A stretch of DNA of 64,000 nucleotides from Fibrobacterota bacterium (lineage in GTDB: Bacteria; Fibrobacterota; Chitinivibrionia; Chitinivibrionales; FEN-1185): contig PLWQ01000017.1 of NCBI GenBank assembly GCA_003165595.1, forward strand, positions 64,334-128,333, in the 5' to 3' direction. Of this stretch, positions 44,161 through 51,133 are shown in pieces. Made by a program: the position numbers and the translations under genes. Every line of letters starts with the position of its first letter. The first letter of the stretch is position 1. The notes below the pieces were generated by a model, which saw only the letters and a program-made list of their open reading frames with translations, made no database searches and was not told the DNA's origin.

Positions 44161-44337
44161 ATTTGGAATTGGGCGCCCCGCCGCTGTGCTGCGGCGGCCC
44201 TCCTTTCACGCTCGGCTGTTCGCCTCGGTACCGCCTGCCACGATGGCCCTTCGGGCCGTGGTCAGGCGGCACTGCGCTTCAGCGCACGTTCCAGTCCTGC
44301 CTGGCGCGTGGCAGAAGGTGAATCGCACCATTGTCAA
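44161..44337 (-). repeat. Solo copy of structured repeat B (copy B6)
   Basis: On the minus strand it reads TTGACAATGGTGCG, GCGCCAGGCAGGACTGG, TGCGC/GCGCA, a long CCGCCTG/CAGGCGG stem with GGCCC-GAA-GGGCC inside, CGAGGC-GAACA-GCCGAGC, AAGGAGG, GCCGCC-GCAGCACA-GGCGG and GGCGCCCA. The remaining bases to 44655 hold one hairpin and no credible gene. Confidence 0.75.
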
Positions 44338-44561
44338 TCTGGCAGACGCAATCGCGTCGCCAAACTCACGCGTAGCCGCTCCAACAAATCCCGCTCTCTT
44401 CTTCTCGCCATCAGCGCCGCCCACTCGGCCGGAGGATTGGCCCGCTCGTGCTGTCCGAGCCCGGCATCTTTGTTCACATCCTACAATTGTTTTGCCGGGT
44501 GAGTTCACGAGCGGCCCGCAGGTCGAGCGATCAGGCGGCGCTGCAGGCGCGGCGTTCTTTG

Positions 44562-44593
44562 CCTACTTTCTGTCGCTGCAGACAGAAAGTAGG
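44562..44593. terminator. Hairpin between convergent genes
   Basis: CCTACTTTCTGTC and its exact complement enclose a six-base loop GCTGCA. It sits between two convergent genes (ends 44126 and 44655) and may stop transcription from either side; it lacks a T-run. Confidence 0.45.
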
Positions 44594-44654
44594 TCGGAGC
44601 TCGGGGGTGAAACCACCGACTCAGTGTGAGCGAAGGCGGATAACGGACTAAACC

Positions 44655-45815
44655 CTATTTGAGAACCGTCACCAGTGCGTCGTTCTTGAATCTCTCAAAT
44701 GTCTGCGACAGCGCCTCGGTACGCGCGTACACGAGCAGACCTGCCCGTTGCCCCGTTTTTGCGTAAAGGGAAATTGCCGAACATTTGCACGGCGGCGCAA
44801 GGTCCCGCATCAGATGGTAGGAGTCGATCAGCGCCTCGTCATTCCCGGCTTTTTTGGCCCGGTATTCCACGCGGAAGGTGCCGTCGACCGTTGTTGCGAG
44901 CGACAGGATCGTTCCATAGGGTTCGACGATCTTTGCAACCGAGAATACATCGTTGCCGAACAGCCGTGCCATTTCCCTCTCCGCAGCGTGCTGCTCTCGC
45001 TCCAGGCCCGCCCGTTCGTAGGAATCCCGCAGGCCGCGCCATGCAGCAACGTTTTTCCTGTTGAAGGAGGTTGCAAACTTGTAAAAGGCGATCGCCTGCC
45101 GCAGCGTGGCTGCGGCCTGCGCCGAATCGAGGAAGGCCTCGGCCATTTGCGCCTGCTCCGGAGGAGGGGACGTAGTATCCGCTGCTGCACCGCGGGGCGT
45201 CTGCCGCTGGGAGTCCGCGGCGCTCGAATCCGATTTGGCAAGAGTGTCACGCGCATCCCGCTTGGCCGGCTTGCCCGCGGGCGTGCGCCCGGCGCTGTCG
45301 CCTTGCGCAAGTCCGCTCTTGGACCAGTCGAGCGCGAATGCATGATTCCAGTTGAAAGCGCCCCGGGTTGCGGCGAACACCACGAGGATCACCGCAAGCA
45401 CCCCGGCCGCCCACCAGAGCGCGGCGGCAATCTTTTTCCGGGTCGTAACTTCGGGCCTTTGCGGAGCGATGGGGGCGGCATCGGGCTCCTGTTTGTGATG
45501 CGGCTCGGGAACGGGTGAGGGCTTCGGCGGCTCCGTCATCTTGACAAAAGGTTTGTCGACAAGGTAGGACCCCCGTTGGGCAGGCATGGACGGCTGCGCC
45601 TCAACAAGGTGGGCAGCTACCTGAATCCTGTCGAGCTGCCGTGCCACCATCTGCGCTTCGTCTTTGCCGAGGCCCGACGCATAGGACACGGGCAGGGTGT
45701 CGAGCTGGGAAAGCGCCACCTGGATCGACACGCCGGTTTCGTGCGCGATGTGCTTTGAGACGATGTTGCGCGCCTTGGGGTTGCCGATGCCGGTGATGAG
45801 CACGTCGAACTTCAT
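44655..45815 (-). CDS. Membrane protein with cytoplasmic head and periplasmic helical tail, unknown
   Basis: A 386-residue protein. Residues 1-75 (FDVLITGIGNPKARNIVSKHIAHETGVSIQVALSQLDTLPV) resemble an L7/L12-C-like or SPOR-like small alpha-beta fold. A Pro-rich linker leads to one transmembrane helix (ALWWAAGVLAVILVVFAAT, about 130-150). Then a low-complexity Ala/Ser/Asp segment and helical repeats with TPR-like spacing (ATLRQAIAFYKFATSFNRKNVAAWRGLRDSYERAG). It may be a scaffold or regulator in the inner membrane. Function not recognised. Confidence 0.55.
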   Translation of the reverse strand: MKFDVLITGIGNPKARNIVSKHIAHETGVSIQVALSQLDTLPVSYASGLGKDEAQMVARQLDRIQVAAHLVEAQPSMPAQRGSYLVDKPFVKMTEPPKPSPVPEPHHKQEPDAAPIAPQRPEVTTRKKIAAALWWAAGVLAVILVVFAATRGAFNWNHAFALDWSKSGLAQGDSAGRTPAGKPAKRDARDTLAKSDSSAADSQRQTPRGAAADTTSPPPEQAQMAEAFLDSAQAAATLRQAIAFYKFATSFNRKNVAAWRGLRDSYERAGLEREQHAAEREMARLFGNDVFSVAKIVEPYGTILSLATTVDGTFRVEYRAKKAGNDEALIDSYHLMRDLAPPCKCSAISLYAKTGQRAGLLVYARTEALSQTFERFKNDALVTVLK

Positions 45816-46097
45816 GAATCCCACAGCGATCGCATTCCCCGAAGGTTCGCTGTCGCGGCTACTCCTGTAGTGTTGTATGCAGTGGTAGTCGTGGTGCTTC
45901 GGGGTTAGCGAGCGACTTTAAGTATGTTTTCTTTCCATAGGGATGGAAAGATTGTCATTTCATTCCCTAAGGTATGGTAATAGCGCTTCGCGCTTAACAT
46001 TATATCATTTGCCTTTTCCTCGCAGGTTCGCAAGAGCGTCTACTCCAGTAGTGCTTTATGCAGTCGTAGTCCTGGTGCTGCGGGGTTCTTCAATCAA
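45815..46097. repeat. Cluster of short dispersed repeats in a 640-base gap
   Basis: The gap from 45816 to 46459 has no other gene. It holds GAATCCCACAGCGA-CGCATTCCCC-GAAGGTTCGCTG (45815-45851; related copies at 4223 and 60677), two versions of a 50-base unit CTACTCCTGTAGTG...GCTTCGGGGTT (about 45860-45912 and 46038-46089), and GGTAATAGCGCTTCGCGC (about 45975-45993; related copy at 60317). From 46100 to 46459 I see nothing firm apart from a TTGACA at 46366 that could serve the next gene. Confidence 0.6.
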
Positions 46098-46459
46098 TTA
46101 TAAGGTGGGGGCGGGAGAATTGCAACGAAAGCGCGGAGACCGGAACCCGCCCGCGCAGCACTCGGACCGGTGGTTTCCGTCAGAACACACTTTGTTCAGT
46201 ACTGATCGGCAGCACGACAACTACATGGTATATTCTCACATAGAAACGAAATTGCATTCTAATGCCATCCTCTGCGCACCGTTTGCGGCGGGGCATTTCG
46301 CGTGCGTGACAAACGGCGGTCATTCCGTCGTGAAACCGTTTCCAGCGGCAAAATAGCGCCCTCCCTTGACAAATTGCCCCGCGCAATCCATTTTTTGATG
46401 ATCAGGACGTTGGTACTGGTCCGTTTCAACAATGCATTTCCCGAAAGGATCACGCCCGT

Positions 46460-46561
46460 ATGTCAAGTGTCAAGAAACACCGCAAGGCTAAGATCAACAA
46501 GCACAAGCGGAAGAAGAAAAGAAGGCTCTCCCGTCACAAAAAAAGGACATGGCAGGCCTAA
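46460..46561 (+). CDS. AURKAIP1/COX24-like mini-protein (bS22-type ribosomal protein)
   Basis: A 33-residue, very basic protein starting MSSVKKHRKAKINKHKRKKK and ending RHKKRTWQA. The pattern SSVxKxRRxKxxKHKxKKxxRxxRHKRK is that of bacterial AURKAIP1/COX24-domain proteins, related to mitochondrial mS38 and to mycobacterial bS22 in the small ribosomal subunit. More than half of the residues are Lys, Arg or His, as expected for an rRNA-binding extension. AGGA lies ten bases before the ATG and a strong terminator follows, so it forms its own transcription unit. A gene this short is easily missed. Confidence 0.85.
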   Translation: MSSVKKHRKAKINKHKRKKKRRLSRHKKRTWQA

Positions 46562-46594
46562 CACTGCCGCCGCGCGAAGAGCGCGATAATATCG

Positions 46595-46632
46595 AGAAAA
46601 GGGTGAGGACGGTTCTCACCCTTTTCTATTTT
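46595..46632 (+). terminator. Rho-independent terminator of the bS22-like gene
   Basis: A perfect 13-bp stem (AGAAAAGGGTGAG/CTCACCCTTTTCT) with a seven-base loop, followed by ATTTT, 34 bases after the stop codon. Confidence 0.85.
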
Positions 46633-46721
46633 ATGAGCGTACCGTTCGGGCAAGACAAAAGAAGATTCACCGCAAAGGCGCAAGGAACGCAAAGAAGTCG
46701 CTGAGAAGATAGGTCGCCGAG

Positions 46722-46812
46722 AAGAAAGGTCTCAAAGTCTGAAGGTCTAAAGGTTGAGAGCAAAAAGTCGCAGGGTTCGTTCAGTTCTTCAATCTGGAAT
46801 CTGGAATTTGGA
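46722..46812. repeat. Periodic repeats of eight and seven bases before recD2
   Basis: GTCTCAAA, GTCTGAAG, GTCTAAAG and GTTGAGAG are in register with eight-base period from about 46731. AATCTGG, AATCTGG, AATTTGG, AATCCCC repeat with seven-base period at 46789-46816, ending just before the RecD2 ATG. Confidence 0.65.
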
Positions 46813-46821
46813 ATCCCCTTC

Positions 46822-48972
46822 ATGGAAATTATCCAGGGAATCGTCCGCGACATCACCTTCCGCAACGAGGAAAACGGGTTCACCGTGCTTCGTCTTGACG
46901 GACCGCAACCGGTCTTGTGCGTAGGCGTGATGCCGGCGGTGGAGCCCGGGGAAACGCTCAAGGTGACCGGCGAGTTCCAGATGCACGCGAAGTTCGGCAG
47001 GCAGTTTGCCGTCTCGTCGTTCGAAACGGTGCGTCCGCTTACCGTGGAGGGAATCGCCGCGCTCCTGGGAAGCGGCCTCATCGACAACATCGGCGAGGTG
47101 CGCGCGAAGAAAATCATCGATGTCTTTGGCCTCACAACCCTTGACATACTCGACAGCCAGCCCCACCGCCTGCGGGAGGTCCCGGGCATCGGCGCAAAGA
47201 CCTTGGCAAAAATCAAGGCGGCGTGGGGAAAAAGGAAGAACATCCGCGACCTTATGGTGTTCCTGCAGCAATGCTCGATAACCGTGAACATGGCGTCCAA
47301 GATTTACGGCGCCTACGGCGACGAAGCAAAGGTAAAGATATCGCAGAACCCGTACTGCCTCATCGACGACGTGTGGGGCGTGGGATTCAAGAAGGCCGAC
47401 GCCATTGCCCAGAAGCTCGGCTTTGAGCACGATTCCTATAAGCGCATTCGCGCCGGCCTTACCTTTGTGATGACTGAAGCCGCTGCCGACGGCCACACCT
47501 TTCTACCGGCGTCGTCGCTATTGTCCGCCGCTGCCGCGATTCTCGAAGTGCCGGAGGACAAGGCCTTGTTTTCGCTCGACCACTTGGTCAAGGAGGGAGT
47601 GCTTGTTTCCGACGAGAACCGCATCTACCTGCCACACCTGTACGGCGCGGAATGCAGCGCTGCCGCGCTCCTGGCCGCCCTTGCAAAAGGCCGCGCCGGC
47701 GCGCTGGCGAAATTCGACGAGCGGTACGTGACATCGTGGCTCGATTCCTATGCGGCGGGAAACCGCTGGCATGCCGACCCCAAACAGGTTGCCGCCGTGC
47801 ACGCGGCGCTGTCGCATGGCGCAAGCGTGCTCACGGGCGGACCCGGCACGGGCAAAACCACCACGCTGCTGGTGATTGTCTCGTTCCTGCGGGCGCACAA
47901 CATCGTTGCGGCACTCGCCGCGCCCACGGGCAGGGCGGCGCAGCGCATGGGAAGCATTGCGGGACTGCGGGCAAGCACCATTCACCGGCTCCTGGAATAC
48001 CGGCCGGGCGGCCAGGGGTATCGCTTCGCGCGCGACGCGAGCAATCCCGTGGACGCGGACATGATTATCGTGGATGAGGTGTCGATGATCGATATCGTGC
48101 TCATGAGGAGCCTTCTTGCAGCGGTGCGCCCGGGTACGTCTATCCTGTTCGTGGGCGACAGCAATCAGCTTCCGTCAATAGGGCCGGGCACCGTGCTTGC
48201 CGACATGATCGCCTCGGGAGCGCTTGCGCACGTCGAGCTTACCACGGTATTCCGGCAGGCGGCGCAAAGCGGCATCGTGACCGCGGCGCACGACATCATG
48301 GCGGGGCGGACACCGGCGCTGCGCAACGAGCCGGCAGGCAACTTCTTTTTTGTCAAAGAAGAGGACCCGGACCTCTGCTGCGCCGCGCTCGTGGACCTCG
48401 TTGTCCACCGGCTGCCGGCCCGTTACGGATTGGACCCCGCGGTCGACATCCAGGTGCTGTCGCCCATTCACCGTGGCGTGCTGGGAACGCAGCACCTCAA
48501 CGCCCTGCTCAAGGGGGCGCTCAATGCCGGCGCCAGTCACATTAAACGCGGCGAGACCGAATTCTCTGCGGGCGACAAGGTGATGCAGGTCAAGAACGAT
48601 TACGACCGCGGCGTGTTTAACGGCGACATCGGGTTTGTCGCCGACATAATTGACGTAAGCGAGATTGCCGTGGATTTTGACGGTACCCGGGTGAAGTACG
48701 AGCCGAAGAACCTCGACGAACTGGTGCATGCCTATTGCATCAGCATTCACAAGAGCCAGGGATGCGAATTTCCGGCCGTGGTGATTCCGGTGACCACGCA
48801 GCACTTCATCATGTTGCAGCGCAATCTTATTTACACGGCAATTACCCGGGCCAGAAAGCTGTGCGTTCTCGTGGGCATGCAGCGCGCGCTTTCGATTGCG
48901 GTGCAGAACAATCAAACACGGGAAAGGTATTCGAGGCTGAGGGAAAGGATAGTTGAAAGGCTGAATGGTTGA
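46822..48972 (+). CDS. recD2: RecD2-type (RecD/TraA family) DNA helicase
   Basis: A 716-residue superfamily 1B helicase. The N-terminal extension of RecD2 is present (residues 1-320): an OB-like segment, then helix-hairpin-helix motifs such as REVPGIGAKTLAKI and DDVWGVGFKKADAIA. The motor has Walker A GGPGTGKTTT, APTGRAAQRM, Walker B MIIVDEVSMID, FVGDSNQLPSIGPG, TTVFRQ and YTAITRARKL. It unwinds DNA 5' to 3' in repair, without RecBC. The start at 46822 gives the normal family opening MEIIQGIVRDITF. Confidence 0.93.
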   Translation: MEIIQGIVRDITFRNEENGFTVLRLDGPQPVLCVGVMPAVEPGETLKVTGEFQMHAKFGRQFAVSSFETVRPLTVEGIAALLGSGLIDNIGEVRAKKIIDVFGLTTLDILDSQPHRLREVPGIGAKTLAKIKAAWGKRKNIRDLMVFLQQCSITVNMASKIYGAYGDEAKVKISQNPYCLIDDVWGVGFKKADAIAQKLGFEHDSYKRIRAGLTFVMTEAAADGHTFLPASSLLSAAAAILEVPEDKALFSLDHLVKEGVLVSDENRIYLPHLYGAECSAAALLAALAKGRAGALAKFDERYVTSWLDSYAAGNRWHADPKQVAAVHAALSHGASVLTGGPGTGKTTTLLVIVSFLRAHNIVAALAAPTGRAAQRMGSIAGLRASTIHRLLEYRPGGQGYRFARDASNPVDADMIIVDEVSMIDIVLMRSLLAAVRPGTSILFVGDSNQLPSIGPGTVLADMIASGALAHVELTTVFRQAAQSGIVTAAHDIMAGRTPALRNEPAGNFFFVKEEDPDLCCAALVDLVVHRLPARYGLDPAVDIQVLSPIHRGVLGTQHLNALLKGALNAGASHIKRGETEFSAGDKVMQVKNDYDRGVFNGDIGFVADIIDVSEIAVDFDGTRVKYEPKNLDELVHAYCISIHKSQGCEFPAVVIPVTTQHFIMLQRNLIYTAITRARKLCVLVGMQRALSIAVQNNQTRERYSRLRERIVERLNG

Positions 48973-49093
48973 GAAATTGGAAGGTTTTGCAGTTCTGCAA
49001 TGACGAATTCGTTGGCATACAGGGGGAAAGGCGGCCGTTGATGATTCTGGTTCTCTTGAACTTTTCAACTTCTAAACTTTTCAACTTGTAAAC
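48950..49093. repeat. Two arrays of eight-base periodic repeats flanking a gene junction
   Basis: GTTGAAAG, GCTGAATG, GTTGAGAA, ATTGGAAG run with eight-base period across the recD2 3' end (from 48952). CAACTTCT, AAACTTTT, CAACTTGT, AAACC run at about 49065-49093, opposite in sense, so the two arrays could pair. Confidence 0.6.
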
Positions 49094-49099
49094 CATTTT

Positions 49100-49378
49100 A
49101 TGAAACCCGACCCCGACATCGCCATTCTTCTCCACACCCTGGAAAAAATGGGCGTGGAAATCCGCAGGGGTTCTTTTGATGCGGCCGGCGGTCTTGTTCG
49201 GATGGAAGACCGGTATATACTATTTTTACAGAACAACGGGTCGCCCGCAAGCGAAAAGGAATTGTACCTTGACGCGATAAGAAAGATGCGTCCCGCGGGC
49301 GTGCACGTGCCGCCGCGTGTGCGCGAGCTGCTGGGCGAAGACGACTGGGAAACAGACAAAGGAGACGGGAATGGGTAA
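49100..49378 (+). CDS. Small conserved-looking hypothetical protein
   Basis: A 92-residue protein without export signals. Residues 10-62 (LHTLEKMGVEIRRGSFDAAGGLVRMEDRYILFLQNN) and 65-84 (SEKELYLDAIRKMRPAGVHV) are compact and charged; PPRVRELLGEDDWE closes it. I believe relatives occur next to metabolic genes in FCB bacteria but cannot name a family. The stop overlaps the start of the next gene by eight bases, so the two are translationally coupled. Confidence 0.65.
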   Translation: MKPDPDIAILLHTLEKMGVEIRRGSFDAAGGLVRMEDRYILFLQNNGSPASEKELYLDAIRKMRPAGVHVPPRVRELLGEDDWETDKGDGNG

Positions 49379-50330
49379 GGTGAGAATCGGCGTCATCGGC
49401 GCGGGCGTGCTGGGATCGTACCACATGCAAAAATGCCTCAAGAACAAGGACGTGGCCTGCGCGGGTTTTTACGACGTATCGCCGCTGCGGCGTGCAGAGA
49501 TTTCGAAGAAATTCGGCGTGGACGCGTTTGACGACATGAATGCCCTCATCGATGCGTCGGATGCCTGCATCGTTGCCACGCCATCGTCCACCCATACCGC
49601 CGTGGCGACGGTGTGCATGGACAAAAAGCGTCATGTTCTGGTCGAAAAGCCGCTTGCTCCGTCGCTGCCGGAAGGCGTCGCGCTCGTCGCGCTGGCGCGC
49701 GAACGAGGCGTTGTCCTTCACGTGGGGCACTCGGAATCGTTCAATGCGGCGTTTGCAAAGCTCCAGTCGTTCGCGCCGCTGCCGAGGTTTCTTGAAATCA
49801 ACCGGCTGGCCCAGTATTCGCCGCGCGGCACCGACGTGTCCGTGATACTCGACCTCATGGTCCACGACCTTCAGCTCGTGCTTCGCCTTCTGGGTGAGGA
49901 ACCGTGTTACGACGCGATAGCCGCCACGGGCGTGCCCGTGGTGTCTGCGGACATCGACATCGCCAATGTGCGCATCCCGTTTCCCTCGGGCTGCGTGGTG
50001 AACTGTACGGCCAGCCGCATTTCGGCCAAGCGCATGCGCAAACTCCGGCTTTTCGCGCGTGACAATTACTACTCCGTTGATCTTGACAAGGAAGAAATAG
50101 AGCATTACTTCCTCACCGGCGCAGCCGTGCCGGGCCAGCCGCTGCCTGTGGGATTCGACCGCGAAAAGGCCAAACACATCGACGCGCTGGAGGCCGAGCT
50201 CGCGGCGTTCGTGGCGGCCGTTGTGGGCACGCCGTCCGCGCAGGGCGTCAGCGGCGAAGAAGCGCTGCGGGTGCTCAAGGTTACCGATACGATCATGGAC
50301 TTGCTCAATAAACAAGCAAATGCACGGTAA
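49371..50330 (+). CDS. Gfo/Idh/MocA family oxidoreductase
   Basis: A 319-residue NAD(P)-dependent sugar oxidoreductase. VRIGVIGAGVLGSYHM is the Rossmann glycine motif; DACIVATPSSTHTAVATVCM and HVLVEKPLAPSL (with the conserved EKP) follow. The C-terminal domain has SVILDLMVHDLQLVLRLLG, where the catalytic His lies in MVHDL. AGGAG precedes ATG 49371. Substrate unknown; some relatives in lipid A gene sets oxidise UDP-GlcNAc (GnnA), but no lpx gene is visible here. Confidence 0.88.
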   Translation: MGKVRIGVIGAGVLGSYHMQKCLKNKDVACAGFYDVSPLRRAEISKKFGVDAFDDMNALIDASDACIVATPSSTHTAVATVCMDKKRHVLVEKPLAPSLPEGVALVALARERGVVLHVGHSESFNAAFAKLQSFAPLPRFLEINRLAQYSPRGTDVSVILDLMVHDLQLVLRLLGEEPCYDAIAATGVPVVSADIDIANVRIPFPSGCVVNCTASRISAKRMRKLRLFARDNYYSVDLDKEEIEHYFLTGAAVPGQPLPVGFDREKAKHIDALEAELAAFVAAVVGTPSAQGVSGEEALRVLKVTDTIMDLLNKQANAR

Positions 50331-50379
50331 ACGCATTTTGGAGGGAAACCAATCTTTCTAACTCCATCCTGAGCTTCGT

Positions 50380-50893
50380 ATGGGAACCCCGCCGAAGACG
50401 GCGGCGGTTCTCCTTGCAGGCTCGGCCATCCGGCCTCGGTGCCGGTCCGCCCTATGCCTAGCGGGCCGGGTCGGCCGGCGCTGCGCTTGGGCGCGCCTTG
50501 CAGTCCAACCTGGCGCTGGCGATAAGATTAATGCCACAATTGTCAAAAACCCCGGGCATCAATTAAAAGCAATCGAAAAGGCCCACTTGCAACCGTTTTC
50601 TTCCGCAATGAAGGCGTTGCGAGCCGGAGCACAGGGATGTGCGGAGACCACTGCCGAAGGCAGCCCGCAGGGTGCGGAGCCGGAGGCGTAGCATGAAAAC
50701 ATGACGCGCACGCTGCGCCAGCGGCGCGCTTCGCGCATGTTCCCGCTGGAAGGGGTGTGGGTGCAGATCGCCGCCGCTCACTGTGATCTTGCTCCACCGT
50801 CGCGGCCGAGCGAAGGCGAGTCCGTTCCTGCGGGACACCCAGGGAGAGGCGGAAGCTGCACCCCAGGGGAAACCGTGAAATGGTTTCCCCTCC
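50380..50893 (-). repeat. Composite structured repeat A-B on the minus strand (copy 5)
   Basis: It fills the 694-base gap before tRNA-Arg. On the minus strand A (50893-50600) opens GGAGGGGAAACC and CCCCTGG, has an enlarged middle of roughly 90 extra bases, then CACACCCCTTCCAGCGGGAACATG, a GCGCGAAGCGC-type hairpin, an added CTCCGGCTCCGC region and CGCAACGCCTTCATTGCGG. B (50546-50380) begins TTGACAATTGTGGC, with GCGCCAGG, GGCATAGGG, CGAGGC-CGGATG-GCCGAGC, AAGGAG, GCCGCC and CGGCGGGG. A again precedes B. Confidence 0.75.
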
Positions 50894-51024
50894 AACAGAC
50901 GCTGTAAATCTACAATGAAGAACTCGAATTACTATCTCTAGCGCTTGCCGAAGTCCATTTGGTATATTATAGGTCGAATTATTTATATTTGAAGTGTCCT
51001 TTGGCAGCAAACCCGAATACTTGT

Positions 51025-51098
51025 GCGCCAGTAGCTCAGTTGGATAGAGTGTCGGCCTCCGAAGCCGAAGGTCGTGGGTTCGACTCCCTCCTGGCGTA
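51025..51098 (+). tRNA. tRNA-Arg (anticodon CCG)
   Basis: A 74-base cloverleaf: acceptor GCGCCAG pairs CTGGCGT (one G-U), D arm GCTC...GAGT, anticodon stem TCGGC/GCCGA with loop CTCCGAA, giving anticodon CCG, and T arm GTGGGTTCGACTCCC. CCA is not encoded. Confidence 0.93.
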
Positions 51099-51133
51099 AT
51101 ACCCTAGATGCTTAATTTACAAAGGGGGTTCTT

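Noticed and set aside
44186-44629. A 147-codon plus frame after the 43302 gene
   Set aside because: It starts inside repeat B and runs through a hairpin; no ribosome site, no domain.
46172-46232. AT-rich stretch GGTATATTCTC as a promoter for the bS22-like gene
   Set aside because: No -35 box at a suitable distance; the TTGACA at 46366 also lacks a good -10, so the promoter is left unassigned.
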